From: Gilliamella apicola
GTDB taxonomy: Bacteria; Pseudomonadota; Gammaproteobacteria; Enterobacterales; Orbaceae
Assembly: GCF_000599985.1 (NCBI RefSeq)
Contig: NZ_CP007445.1
Span: 2,170,001-2,234,000, forward strand
DNA length: 64,000 nt
Direction: 5' to 3'
Part shown: positions 18,747 to 28,441 of the stretch, piece after piece
How the letters are laid out: each line of letters opens with the position of its first letter
How positions within the stretch are numbered: the first letter of the stretch is position 1
The notes under the pieces: generated by a model
Database searches by the model: none
What the model saw: only the letters and a program-made list of their open reading frames with translations
What the model was told of the DNA's origin: nothing
Position numbers and translations under genes: made by a program

Positions 18747-19925
18747 ATGAACACATTAATTTCTCGGCGTTATTTTTCAAAATTGTCTGCCACTGTCGGA
18801 GCTGGTATGGTGTCTGCTCATACAGCCTCAATTACCCCAACAGCCCAAATGAAATATCACTACACAGGTGGTAATGTAAAAACAAAAGCCTACGCTGCTT
18901 TTGATGAATCGGGAGAACTGCGCCCGTGGGAGTTTGAACGTCGCCCTGTAGGAGATAATGATATATTAATCGAAATCAAATACGCCAGCATCTGTCATTC
19001 AGATATTCATCAAGAAAAAGGCGACTGGGGCAAAGTAACCTATCCGCAAGTACCTGGTCATGAAATTGTAGGCATTGTTATTGCCGTAGGAAAAAATGTA
19101 ACTAAATTTAAAATAGGTGATCGTGCAGGTGTCGGCTGCATGGTTGATTCTTGTTTAGAATGTGATAGTTGTAAAAATGGTTTAGAACAACATTGTGACA
19201 ATGACCAAACGCTATTCACCTATGGCAATCCAGACAACCGTGAGCCAACCTCAATCACTCAAGGCGGTTATTCCAGTCACATTGTAGTACGCGATCATTT
19301 TGCGGTACATATTCCCGAAAACATTAAACTACAAGAAGCCGCTCCATTATTGTGTGCTGGCATAACAACATATTCGCCATTAATGAAATACAAAATTAAT
19401 AAGGATGATAAAGTCGGCGTTGTCGGCATTGGAGGTTTAGGACATTTAGCAGTGAAAATTGCTATTGCCAAAGGAGCCAAAGTCTATGCCTTTACTACTA
19501 CGGCTGAAAAAGAACAAGATATCCGTAATCTTGGAGTAGAAGAAGTGATTGTAGTCGATGATCTTAGTAAATTACAACCTTATAAAGGCAAATTAGATTA
19601 TATGATTGCCACCGTGCCAGAACAGTTTGATGCAGCACAATACGCGGCAACTGTGAAACCATTCGGCTATTTTACCGTGGTCGGAATGGGGAAAAATTTT
19701 ATGCTTGATATTAGCAATATTGTAATGTCACAGTCGCGGGTGAATTTTAATGCTTCATTGATTGGTGGTATTGCTGAAACTCAAGAGCTTTTGGAGTTCT
19801 GTTCTCAAACGGGAGTGCGCCCACAAATTCAAATGATCAGCGCAAATCAAATTAATCAAGCATGGAAAGATATAGTAGCGAAAAAAGCACGCTTCCGTTA
19901 TGTAATTGACGCTGCTACCATTTAG
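18747..19925 (+). CDS. Zinc-dependent NAD(P) alcohol dehydrogenase (YahK/CAD-like) with twin-arginine-like N-terminus
   Basis: This is a medium-chain alcohol/aldehyde dehydrogenase of the cinnamyl-alcohol type. Motifs: ICHSDIHQEKGDW and VPGHEIVGIV (catalytic zinc), CLECDSCKNGLEQHC (four structural-zinc cysteines) and GIGGLGHLAVKIA (dinucleotide fold). The frame opens at 18729, but AAGGA lies seven bases before the ATG at 18747, giving 392 residues. The first ~35 residues are extra compared with cytosolic YahK and read MNTLISRRYFSKLSATVGAG, matching the twin-arginine pattern S-R-R-x-F-x-K. This suggests export or descent from an exported form, although the hydrophobic stretch is weak. It is probably regulated by the divergent LysR protein. 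The substrate is unknown. Confidence 0.88.
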   Translation: MNTLISRRYFSKLSATVGAGMVSAHTASITPTAQMKYHYTGGNVKTKAYAAFDESGELRPWEFERRPVGDNDILIEIKYASICHSDIHQEKGDWGKVTYPQVPGHEIVGIVIAVGKNVTKFKIGDRAGVGCMVDSCLECDSCKNGLEQHCDNDQTLFTYGNPDNREPTSITQGGYSSHIVVRDHFAVHIPENIKLQEAAPLLCAGITTYSPLMKYKINKDDKVGVVGIGGLGHLAVKIAIAKGAKVYAFTTTAEKEQDIRNLGVEEVIVVDDLSKLQPYKGKLDYMIATVPEQFDAAQYAATVKPFGYFTVVGMGKNFMLDISNIVMSQSRVNFNASLIGGIAETQELLEFCSQTGVRPQIQMISANQINQAWKDIVAKKARFRYVIDAATI

Positions 19926-19971
19926 ATTAAATTAGCAAATTAAAGACAATATCTATCATCAAACATGATTA

Positions 19972-20008
19972 AAACCAAAAGTCGTATTAAATATACGACT
20001 TTTGGTTT
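19972..20008. terminator. Strong hairpin downstream of the alcohol dehydrogenase
   Basis: Perfect 16-bp stem, arms 19972-19987 and 19993-20008 (AAACCAAAAGTCGTAT and its complement), with a 5-base loop. The T run is within the stem, so it may terminate in either direction. Confidence 0.7.
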
Positions 20009-20029
20009 GAGTATTAAACTTACGGGTTC

Positions 20030-20246
20030 TTGACAGTATCAAACGACACTAAAACAAAAAGCAATTGAAGTTCATATCATTGGTAAGGCTTTTGATATAG
20101 CATTTATCCCGATTACTGATTATTAAATCAAAAAAATGACGATATCTTTCGTAAAAAAATAGCGCAGTAGTCATTACATGCAAGATAGGATTAGCCAACA
20201 AGCAAAAGCTGTCAACATGGAAATCATTCCAATAAAATCAAATTAG
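20030..20246 (+). pseudogene. Possible decayed transposase fragment
   Basis: Two short plus-strand frames separated by a frame change read QYQTTLKQKAIEVHIIGKAF (then DIAFIPITDY, stop) and MQDRISQQAKAVNMEIIPIK (then SN, stop). The order of a short acidic/aromatic block followed by QAKAVNMEIIPIKSN resembles the end of the catalytic domain of IS5-type transposases. There is no intact frame and no terminal repeats were found. This is a tentative reading of a 479-base non-coding stretch (19926-20404) with nothing else in it except the terminators. Confidence 0.25.
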
Positions 20247-20294
20247 AGAATTGTAAATAGCAATCTATTTCTATTTAATTCATAAAGTTATTTA

Positions 20295-20333
20295 TAAAAA
20301 AATGCCCATCAACCGATATTGATTGATGAGCAT
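20295..20333 (-). terminator. Rho-independent terminator of btsT
   Basis: On the minus strand an 11-bp stem (ATGCTCATCAA/TTGATGGGCAT, one G-T pair) is followed by seven T residues. It lies about 70 bases after the btsT stop. Confidence 0.8.
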
Positions 20334-20404
20334 ATAATGAAAATTGGCTATTTTTCACTATCATTAGTGATGCCTGATTAATAAGACATCCTAATGATGA
20401 TTAA

Positions 20405-22551
20405 CTAATGTGACATAGATGTTTTTACACCACCTTCGGGAATAGGCACATAAGCGGTTTCTTTATCGGTTCTATGTTTGTTATTTCGAACTTTTAGAGC
20501 TGTCCTAATACCAAAGAAGATAATACTATAAACAACAACCAAGAATAGAATGCTTAAACCTGCATTAGTATAATTGTTGATTACAATATGGTGCATGTTA
20601 TCAATTTGCTGTTGGGTTAATGAACTGCCTTCAGCGATACGACGTTTATACTCGCTGGCTAAATAGAAGAATCCTTCTAATTGCGGATCATTACTGAATA
20701 ATTTCAATGATAATGCCCATGTTGTACAAATTAATAACCATATTGCTGGTATAATTGTTACCCAGACATATTGGGCTCGTTTCATCTTAATTAATACAAC
20801 AGTTGCAAGCACAAGTGCCACAGCTGCTAACATTTGGTTAGAGATACCAAATAATGGCCATAAGCTCTTAACACCACCTAATGGATCGACAACGCCTTGA
20901 TAGAGTAAATAACCCCATAAACCAACACAACCTAATGTACCAATAAAGCCTGCTACAAGTGAATCTGTTTTTTTCAAGAATGGTACAAAATTACCTAATA
21001 AGTCTTGTAACATGAAGCGACCAGATCGCGTACCTGCATCTAATGCAGTAAGGATAAACAGTGCTTCAAATAAGATCCCAAAATGGTACCAAAAGCCCAT
21101 ATTGGCACCCGGAAGAATTTGATGGAACACATGAGCAATCCCCACCGCTAACGTTGGTGCGCCACCAGCACGATTTAATACAGATGGTTCACCAATATCT
21201 TTTGCAGTTTGTAGGATTTCTTCAGGTGAAATAACAAATCCCCAAGAACTTACCGTTGCAGCAGCATGTGTTGTGACATCCTTTAATTGTTCCAAAATCA
21301 TTGGTGCTTCATCAGTCCCAAGTTTATGCAAATCTGGCATGGTGATACCTAACGCCGCTGGCGGAGTATTCATTGCAAAATAGAGGCCCGGTTCAATAAT
21401 TGATGCTGCAACTAAAGCCATCATTGCCACGAAAGATTCCATTAACATTGCACCATAACCAATAAAACGTGCGTCGTTTTCATTAGCCAATAATTTCGGT
21501 GTAGTACCTGATGAAATCAGTGCATGGAATCCCGAAACCGCACCACAAGCTATGGTAATAAATAAGAATGGAAACAACGAACCTTTCCAAACAGGACCCA
21601 TGCCATCGACATATTGAGTAACATCTGGCATTTTTAAATTAGGATTTAAAATAACAATACCTATTGCGAGACCAACAATTACTCCAATTTTTAAGAAAGT
21701 CGCTAAATAATCGCGCGGTGCTAAAATTAACCATACAGGTAACATGGCAGAAACTAAAGCATAACCCACAAGAACAAAGGTGATAGTGGTCGCCTTGAAG
21801 GTTAATGCTGGTCCCCAATAAGGATCACTAGCAATAACGCCACCAAACCATATTGATAAGATTAATAACACAATACCAATAACTGAAACTTCTAGAACTC
21901 GTCCCGGCCTTAGGAATCGCATATAAATACCCATAAATAAGGCAATTGGTACAGTTGAACAGACGGTAAACACCCCCAAGGACTTTCAGCTAATGCATTA
22001 ACAACAATTAATGCTAATACGGCTAGTATAATTAACATAATTAAAAAACAACCAAACAAAGCAATGGTTCCCGGAAAAGGCCCCATCTCTTCTTTTATCA
22101 TTTCACCCAATGATGAACCATTACGACGTGATGATAAGAATAGAACCATAAAGTCTTGCACTGCACCAGCAAAAACGACCCCAGCAAGTAGCCAAAGTGT
22201 GCCCGGTAAATAACCTACTTGTGCAGCAAGAACAGGACCAACAAGAGGACCCGCACCAGCAATAGCAGCAAAGTGGTGACCAAATAAGACATATTTATTT
22301 GTTGGTACAAAGTTTAAACCATCATTATTAAGGACAGCCGGAGTTGCACGGGTAGGATCGAGTTGCATAACTTTTGAAGCGATATACAAACTGTAATAAC
22401 GATATGCAACAAGGTAAATTGACACCGAAGCGGCAACAATCCAAAGTGCACTAACATGTTCGCCACGCCTTAAGGCAACAACAGCAAGGCAACATGCTCC
22501 TATAACGGCCAAGATTAGCCATGGAATATGCTTAAAGACTTTATTATTCAT
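20405..22551 (-). pseudogene. btsT: Pyruvate/proton symporter BtsT, interrupted by a one-base frameshift
   Basis: BtsT (formerly YjiY), of the CstA carbon-starvation family, imports pyruvate with protons in E. coli. Two overlapping frames together give the whole ~715-residue protein. The first (from ATG 22551, MNNKVFKHIPWLI) ends ...VVNALAESPWG. The second continues VFTVCSTVPIALFMGIYMRF and finishes PEGGVKTSMSH. The join falls in a run of five C on the plus strand (21973-21977); a sixth would restore the frame. Both halves are otherwise intact and strongly conserved, so the lesion is recent, phase-variable or a sequencing error. Identity with BtsT rather than CstA rests on the close match of the N-terminus, the AESPWGVFTVCSTVP region and the C-terminus. 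btsR and btsS lie immediately upstream. Confidence 0.9.
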
Positions 22552-22872
22552 AATAATTCTCTTTATAAGTTTAAAATTAATTAGTTTGATACTTAAGTCC
22601 AACAAAATTGAGGTTATTTAATAATTGTCGCAAATGGTTAATAAAGAATTTTTAACATTACTCAAAGATTAAATTTTCATACTTTAAATGGATTAATTTA
22701 TCAACTAATGGTCCTTTTACGTTCGAGAATATAGTAATTTTTAACTTGTAAAAATAGTAATAATATTTAAGTTTCAGGTTAGATTAAGACTATGAGTGGT
22801 CAAAATTAGACACTAAGCGGTAAAACATTATTAGTAGAATATCTACCCGTAAAGTATGCTTATGTCCAATTG
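22552..22872. other. btsR-btsT intergenic control region
   Basis: About 320 bases, AT-rich, between the btsR stop and the btsT start. It contains the BtsR-type direct repeat (22793-22821) and should contain the btsT promoter. No ORF or RNA is visible. Confidence 0.6.
22793..22821 (-). promoter_or_regulatory. BtsR (YehT) binding-site pair upstream of btsT
   Basis: Minus strand: ACCGCTTA, 13 bases, ACCACTCA. Both repeats fit the published E. coli BtsR/YehT consensus ACC[G/A]CT[C/T]A, as does the 13-base spacing. The site is about 240 bases before btsT. With btsSR next door, activation of btsT by BtsR is strongly implied. Confidence 0.8.
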
Positions 22873-23592
22873 TTATAGACCTAACTTTTCTTTAAGGAAT
22901 TTTAAATAACGGCGACTGACTGGAACAGATATATCATTGATAAAAATGACATCCACACCACCCGCATCATTAAAACGGATTTCTTTAAGTTTTTTTAAAT
23001 TAACTAGGTATTGCCGATGACAACGTATTAAAGGTGTTTTGTCTTCAAGTGTTTTTAAGGTTAACTCCGTAAAATATTCATTATTGGATTGATTAAAAAC
23101 ATAAATTCCACCTATTTTCGATGAAACATAAAAGACATCCTCCAAATTTAACAAGTAAATTCGATTATGTCCAACACATGGGATATATTTTAAATCCTGA
23201 TTCACTTCTTCTAAATGGTTAATATTCCCTGATAAACATTGGTGATGTAAACGATATAAAGTTTTATTTAATCTTTCTTGTTCAACCGGTTTAAGTAAAT
23301 AATCAAAAGCTTGTTCTTCAAATGCCTTGATAGCAAATTCGCCATAAGCAGTTAAAAATACAATCCTAGGCATTGTTTGTGGGTCGATCATAGATAACAT
23401 TTCAATACCGTTTATTTTGGGCATTTGAATATCCAAAAAAACGACATCTGGTTGCAGCCGATGAATTTCACGGATTGCTTCCATAGCATTATTACATTCA
23501 GCAATAATAGATATTTCAGGATCATTTTCTAATAAGCAACGTAAATTTTCGCGTGCGGGTAATTCATCATCGACAATAATAACTTTTAGCAT
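22873..23592 (-). CDS. btsR: LytTR-family response regulator BtsR (pyruvate sensing)
   Basis: BtsR is the response regulator of the pyruvate-sensing BtsSR system and activates btsT in E. coli. The 239-residue protein has an N-terminal receiver domain (KVIIVDDELPARENLRCLL, phospho-acceptor Asp in DVVFLDIQMPK near residue 54, conserved Lys in LLKPVEQERL). Its C-terminal LytTR DNA-binding domain includes YFTELTLKTLEDKTPLIRCH and VSRRYLKFLKEKLGL. Its ATG overlaps the btsS stop by seven bases, so the pair is co-translated. A matching DNA site lies about 50 bases past its stop, in front of btsT. Confidence 0.93.
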   Translation of the reverse strand: MLKVIIVDDELPARENLRCLLENDPEISIIAECNNAMEAIREIHRLQPDVVFLDIQMPKINGIEMLSMIDPQTMPRIVFLTAYGEFAIKAFEEQAFDYLLKPVEQERLNKTLYRLHHQCLSGNINHLEEVNQDLKYIPCVGHNRIYLLNLEDVFYVSSKIGGIYVFNQSNNEYFTELTLKTLEDKTPLIRCHRQYLVNLKKLKEIRFNDAGGVDVIFINDISVPVSRRYLKFLKEKLGL

Positions 23593-25286
23593 TGAACATT
23601 CGTATCCTTTTGCAAAGGCAAGGTTAACATTACTTTAGTATATTCATCTGGTTCACATTCTATCTTGATACCGTATTTTTCACCATAACGAATCTTAATT
23701 CGTTTATCGACAAGATTAAGTCCTAATCCTTTGTTATCTTTTTTATTTTCACAGTAATTACCAGCATTATCAATCACTTCTAATATCATCGATTGCTTAT
23801 TGGCATAAGCCCGAATTATTACTTTACCTACACCTATCAATTGTGAAGTGCCATGTTTTATAGCATTTTCAACAATGGGTTGTAATGAAAATGCAGGCAA
23901 TTGTACAAATTCTAATTCGGTTGGAATATCAAATTCGATAGTCAGCTGATCCATAAACCGCATTTTTTCAATTTGTAAGTAAGCATTAACATGTTCAAGT
24001 TCATCTTTTAAAGAGACTATCTCTTCAGTTCTTTTTAAGTTTTTTCTAAAAAAAGTAGACAGATTTTGAACTAATTGTGAGGCCTGCGTTTTATCACGAC
24101 GTATGACAGCAAGCAACGTATTTAACGCATTAAATAAAAAGTGAGGATTAACTTGCGCATGCAGTAATTTAATTTCTGTTTTAGAAAGCAGTTGTTTGTA
24201 GTGTTCATTTTGACCTGCTAAAATTTGTGCAGATAGCAGACTGGCGATACCTTCACCAAGCGTTCGATTTATAGAACTAAATAAGGTATTTTTTGCTTCA
24301 TACAATTTAATTGTGCCAACAACAGTATTATTTTCACCTCGAAGCGGGATTACCAAAGTTGAACCTAAGCGACAATTTTTACTTATTGAACATTGGTAAG
24401 GTTGATGAGCCCCATCAAGATATTGTACTTCATTTTTTTCAATCGCCTCTAAAGTGCTATTGGATGTTATTAGCGTGCCAGGTTTATGATGATCATCACC
24501 AATACCAATAAAAGCTAATATTTTTTCTCGATCGGTGATCGACACTGCACCAATATCAAGTTGTTGATAAATAATTTCAGCAACTTTAGTACTATTACGT
24601 TGATTAAAACCATCTCGCAATAAACCTTCTGTACTAACAGCAATTTTTAATGCTCTGGCTGAGAAAGCCGAAGTGTACCTTTCAAATATTGCCCGTCTAT
24701 CTAATAAAATCCGCATAAACATCGCGGCGCCAATACTATTGGCAACAATCATGGGTGCGGCAATACTTCTAATAGCGTGCGAAACGACATCAAAAGGTCG
24801 AGAAATGATTAGTACTAATATCATTTCAAGTGATTCTACTAATAATCCTAAAATACCCACTAAAAACGGATTATAGATAAGATCGACCCGCCCTTTTTTC
24901 ATTAATACATAGTGGAGCAGACCGCTTAATAGACCCGTTAAGATTGTTGATAACATACAACTTTCAGCAGTAATACCACCCATCAAATAGCGATGGAATC
25001 CACCAGTAATACCTACAAGAAACCCAACTATAGGTCCACCAAGGAGTCCACCTAAAATAGCGCCTATAGCACGTGTATTGGCAATCGTATCTTCAATATG
25101 TAAGCCGAAATAGCTTCCCATAATACAAAATAAAGAAAAGATAAAATAGCAAACTAATTTGTGAGGTAAATGCACAGTAACTTGCATAAGAGGAATAACA
25201 ATGGGCGTTTTACTTAGTAAATAAGCAATCACTAAGTAAACACACATTTGTTGTAGTAGCTGTAAGACAAGATCAAATTCAAACAT
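23586..25286 (-). CDS. btsS: LytS-type sensor histidine kinase BtsS (pyruvate sensor)
   Basis: BtsS binds extracellular pyruvate with high affinity in E. coli. The 566-residue protein starts MFEFDLVLQLLQQMCVYLVI. It contains a 5TMR-LYT multi-helix membrane domain (about 1-200), a GAF-like domain (about 215-355) and a HisK domain with LLHAQVNPHFLFNALNTLLA, whose His is the phosphorylation site. The ATPase follows with PIVENAIKHG and KGLGLNLVDKR. An in-frame TTG at 25301 opens the reading frame five codons earlier, but the ATG at 25286 matches E. coli. It precedes btsR with a 7-base overlap. Confidence 0.93.
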   Translation of the reverse strand: MFEFDLVLQLLQQMCVYLVIAYLLSKTPIVIPLMQVTVHLPHKLVCYFIFSLFCIMGSYFGLHIEDTIANTRAIGAILGGLLGGPIVGFLVGITGGFHRYLMGGITAESCMLSTILTGLLSGLLHYVLMKKGRVDLIYNPFLVGILGLLVESLEMILVLIISRPFDVVSHAIRSIAAPMIVANSIGAAMFMRILLDRRAIFERYTSAFSARALKIAVSTEGLLRDGFNQRNSTKVAEIIYQQLDIGAVSITDREKILAFIGIGDDHHKPGTLITSNSTLEAIEKNEVQYLDGAHQPYQCSISKNCRLGSTLVIPLRGENNTVVGTIKLYEAKNTLFSSINRTLGEGIASLLSAQILAGQNEHYKQLLSKTEIKLLHAQVNPHFLFNALNTLLAVIRRDKTQASQLVQNLSTFFRKNLKRTEEIVSLKDELEHVNAYLQIEKMRFMDQLTIEFDIPTELEFVQLPAFSLQPIVENAIKHGTSQLIGVGKVIIRAYANKQSMILEVIDNAGNYCENKKDNKGLGLNLVDKRIKIRYGEKYGIKIECEPDEYTKVMLTLPLQKDTNVQC

Positions 25287-25339
25287 AATATTGCTACCCA
25301 ATCGAAACGGCCAAAAAATTTCGATTAAAGCTTACTAAT

Positions 25340-27616
25340 TTATTTGTCTAATAAAATAAATGTCTGTTTATTCTGAGTTGTTGAGTCAAAACCAACGAAC
25401 ACATTAAATTTACCAGGTTCGGCAACATATTGCATTTTATCATTCCAAAATTTTAACATGTCATATTTAATTACAAATTTTATTTGTCCTTTTTCATGCG
25501 GTTTTAAAGTAATATTTTCAAAACCGACAAGTTGCTTGACTGGACGGCTCACCGACGCCGTTATGTCTTGTAAATACAGTTGTACGGTTTGTGTTCCCAA
25601 CTTATCGCCAATGTTTTCAATATTAGCAGTTACAACAATTTCACTGTCCTTTGTCATTTCAGTGTTGGATAAAACAAAATCAATGTTGAAATCGGTATAA
25701 CTCAAACCAAAACCAAATGGAAATAATGGTTCGTTAGGGCTATCAAAGTAGGAAGTTGTATATTTACCCATGTTTTCAGTTCCTCTTGGTCGCCCAGTAT
25801 TTAAATGGCTGTAATAGACAGGGATCTGCCCAACATTATAAGGAAAAGACATAGGTAATTTACCTGAAGGGTTATAATCACCAAACAATACATCCGCAAT
25901 AGCATTACCACCTTCTGTACCTAAATACCAAGTTTCAAGCATAGCATCAGCTTGGGCATACTCTTCAGTTAATGTCAAAGGGCGTCCATTCATCAAAGCA
26001 ATCACTAATGGTTTACCCGTTGCTTTTAATGCTTTAATTAACTGTTTTTGGCTTGCAGGTAACGATATATCGGTACGACTGGATGACTCATGTGCCATGC
26101 CTTGAGCTTCACCAACAAACGCAATTACCACATCAGCTTTTTTAGCTTTGTCAACCGCTTCGGTAATCATTTTATCCGCTGGTCTATTATCAAATTTGGT
26201 AATCTCTGCATATAAATTTAGAAAGCGATATAAATTAGCATCATTTGATAAATTGGCTCCAAAAGCATAATCAACTGATTGAGCATTATTCGCCGCATGT
26301 TTAATACCTTCCAGTGGTGTTACCGCTAAACTAGCGCGACCTGCCGCAGACCAACTACCCAAAATATCACGTTTTGAATCAGCCAATGGACCTACCACGG
26401 CAATCTTTGCATTTTTAGAAATTGGTAGAACATTATTGTTATTTTTTAATAAAACAATACTACGGCGAGCCACCTCTCTTGCTTCTTGGCGATGCAAACG
26501 GTTATCAGCAAACATGGTATCAATATCTAACTTAGGGTCTAAATTACGATGAGGATCGCTAAATAATCCCATATCATATTTAAGTTCAAGCACATGACGA
26601 CAAGCTTGATTAATTCGAGTTTCGGTAACTGCACCTTCTTTAATCAGTTGGGGTAAAAATTTTAAAAAATATTCATCGTTCATGCTCATATCAATACCGG
26701 CGTTAATAGCAACACGCACGGCATCTTTGGGATCACTTGCCACACCATGATTAATAAGTTCGCGTATTGCACCGTGGTCACTAACCACAACGCCGTTAAA
26801 ATGCCATTTATCGCGCAACACTTCGGTTAAAAGCCAGTGATTAGCCGTCGCGGGAATACCATTAACACTTACTAACGAGACCATCACAGCCCGACTACCA
26901 GCATCAATAGCCGCTTTATAAGGTACCAAATATTCTTGGAACATTTTACGTTCACTCATATCAGTACTGTTATACTCACGCCCTCCTTCAACAGCTCCAT
27001 AAAGAGCAAAATGCTTAACCGAAGTCACAAGCGATTTTTTATCATTTAATGACTGATTTTGCATCTTTTCAACAAAAATTCGTCCAGCTTCTGAGGTTAA
27101 ATAGGGATCTTCACCAAAACCTTCTGAAACTCTTCCCCATCTTGGATCCCGAGTAATATCAACCATAGGAGCCCAAGTAATATTTAATCCATCGGATGTA
27201 GCTTCATCGGCCGAGACTTGCGCCACTTTCCCTATGGCATTGCGATCCCAAGTTGCTGCTATGCCTAAATTGATGGGAAATACAGTTCTATGACCATGGA
27301 TAATATCAAAACCTAATAATAGAGGAATTTTATTGGGTGATTTTAAAGCACGATCTTGCATCTGGGATAGATCGGGTTCGACAATCGTATTAAATATTCC
27401 CCCTATTTCGCCAGTTTCAATTTCATTGAGCGTCTGGTTAAGTGGATGGTTATCACCGACACTAATTAAACGTAGTTGACCTACTTTTTCTTCAATGGTC
27501 ATTTTAGATAATAGGTCATCAATAAATCGCTTCTTTTCTTCGTTATTAGTTTGTTGAGCTAATACACTCCCTGAAAAGGCGATAAAAAATAAAAATACAG
27601 TTATTTTTTTTATCAT
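25340..27616 (-). CDS. bglX: Periplasmic beta-glucosidase, glycoside hydrolase family 3
   Basis: BglX hydrolyses terminal beta-D-glucosyl residues in the periplasm. The 758-residue protein has a cleavable signal peptide (MIKKITVFLFFIAFSGSVLA, then QQ). A GH3 TIM barrel follows, with GFDIIHGHRTVFPINLGIAA and the nucleophile Asp in VVVSDHGAI. Then come the alpha/beta sandwich (IAVVGPLADSKRDILGSW) and a C-terminal fibronectin-III-like domain (about 665-750). Length matches E. coli BglX (765). It lies alone between btsS and yajQ and probably releases glucose from plant or dietary glucosides. A copy of the 42-base element is located about 120 bases before its start. Confidence 0.95.
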   Translation of the reverse strand: MIKKITVFLFFIAFSGSVLAQQTNNEEKKRFIDDLLSKMTIEEKVGQLRLISVGDNHPLNQTLNEIETGEIGGIFNTIVEPDLSQMQDRALKSPNKIPLLLGFDIIHGHRTVFPINLGIAATWDRNAIGKVAQVSADEATSDGLNITWAPMVDITRDPRWGRVSEGFGEDPYLTSEAGRIFVEKMQNQSLNDKKSLVTSVKHFALYGAVEGGREYNSTDMSERKMFQEYLVPYKAAIDAGSRAVMVSLVSVNGIPATANHWLLTEVLRDKWHFNGVVVSDHGAIRELINHGVASDPKDAVRVAINAGIDMSMNDEYFLKFLPQLIKEGAVTETRINQACRHVLELKYDMGLFSDPHRNLDPKLDIDTMFADNRLHRQEAREVARRSIVLLKNNNNVLPISKNAKIAVVGPLADSKRDILGSWSAAGRASLAVTPLEGIKHAANNAQSVDYAFGANLSNDANLYRFLNLYAEITKFDNRPADKMITEAVDKAKKADVVIAFVGEAQGMAHESSSRTDISLPASQKQLIKALKATGKPLVIALMNGRPLTLTEEYAQADAMLETWYLGTEGGNAIADVLFGDYNPSGKLPMSFPYNVGQIPVYYSHLNTGRPRGTENMGKYTTSYFDSPNEPLFPFGFGLSYTDFNIDFVLSNTEMTKDSEIVVTANIENIGDKLGTQTVQLYLQDITASVSRPVKQLVGFENITLKPHEKGQIKFVIKYDMLKFWNDKMQYVAEPGKFNVFVGFDSTTQNKQTFILLDK

Positions 27617-27735
27617 AATATTTTTTTAATTAAGAAGATAGACTAATGAATAGCATAGCGTATTCGTTGAAAAAAACTTATTTCCTACTAAGTTGATTTT
27701 CATATTTAAGTCGTTTTAGTAATGGTTATTTTAAT

Positions 27736-27777
27736 TTTTTATACTAAAACGTAGTGTTAACCTCAAACTTTTTGACA
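27736..27777 (-). repeat. Dispersed 42-base element, copy B (upstream of bglX)
   Basis: This copy is 38 of 42 identical to copy A and has the same orientation relative to the downstream minus-strand gene. On the minus strand it reads TGTCAAAAAGTTTGAGGTTA, then ACACTACGTTTTAGTATAAA. It sits between the yajQ end and the bglX start, about 120 bases from the bglX ATG. Confidence 0.8.
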
Positions 27778-27845
27778 AGAATAAATTGAATTGTTTAAAG
27801 GTTAACGTTGCCGAATAATGTCGATAAAAATGGATGTTAATTTGA

Positions 27846-28337
27846 TTAATCCCTAAAATTTGTAAACTGGAACGGTTGTCCAAATTCTCCATTTCGAACT
27901 AAAGCCATAGTGGCCTGTAAATCATCTCTAGATTTACCTGTAACACGTACCTGCTCGCCTTGTACTTGAGCCTGTACTTTTATTTTACTATCTTTGATAG
28001 CCTTTACAATTTTCTTAGCTAGCTCTTTATCAATCCCTTGTTTAAGCTTGACAGTAATGCTATAAAGTTTTCCACTGTGTTCCATCTCCTCCGGAATTTC
28101 TAAAGCACCGCCATCAATACCACGCTTGGCTAACTTATCACGTAAAATATCAAGCAACTGTTGTACTTGGAAGTCAGATTGACTTGTCGCTTTGATCGTT
28201 TCATTTTTTTCATTCAATTCGAACGATGCTTCAACGTTTTTAAAATCCCAACGGGTTGCCAATTCTCGCGTAGCATTTTCAACGCCGTTTTTAACCTCAG
28301 GCATTTGGATTTCAGAGACAATATCAAAAGAAGGCAT
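27846..28337 (-). CDS. yajQ: YajQ-family nucleotide-binding protein
   Basis: YajQ proteins have two ferredoxin-like domains and bind nucleotides or RNA; some members bind cyclic di-GMP. The cellular role is not settled. The 163-residue protein begins [20 protein letters not shown], then [20 protein letters not shown], and ends [11 protein letters not shown], all family signatures. Length equals the E. coli protein (163). It is monocistronic or loosely linked to neighbours. The gene ends about 70 bases from the bglX-side repeat element. Confidence 0.96.
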   Translation of the reverse strand: MPSFDIVSEIQMPEVKNGVENATRELATRWDFKNVEASFELNEKNETIKATSQSDFQVQQLLDILRDKLAKRGIDGGALEIPEEMEHSGKLYSITVKLKQGIDKELAKKIVKAIKDSKIKVQAQVQGEQVRVTGKSRDDLQATMALVRNGEFGQPFQFTNFRD

Positions 28338-28390
28338 AAACTATCCTCTTATAAGGGTTATAAATATGATTAAATTTAAGAATGAATAAA

Positions 28391-28418
28391 ATATTCGCCG
28401 CCTTTCTAATTAGGCGGC
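28391..28418 (-). terminator. Rho-independent terminator of dapD
   Basis: A GC-rich 6-bp stem (GCCGCC/GGCGGC, arms 28397-28402 and 28413-28418) lies about 24 bases after the dapD stop. It is followed on the minus strand by GAATATTTTATT. Confidence 0.7.
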
Positions 28419-28441
28419 ATGTAAAGACAATGATAGTTAAA

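Noticed and set aside
20405..22551. Calling the transporter CstA
   Set aside because: The N-terminus (KHIPW), the AESPWGVFTVCSTVP segment and the C-terminus (PEGGVK) fit BtsT better, and the btsSR genes and operator are adjacent.
21910..22605. Treating the two btsT frames as separate genes
   Set aside because: The second frame begins inside the first at a TTG, and together they align end to end with one transporter, so they are one broken gene.
25300..25326. AATCGAAA/TTTCGATT inverted repeat as a bglX terminator
   Set aside because: The stem is A/T-rich and not followed by a T run on the minus strand, so support is too weak.
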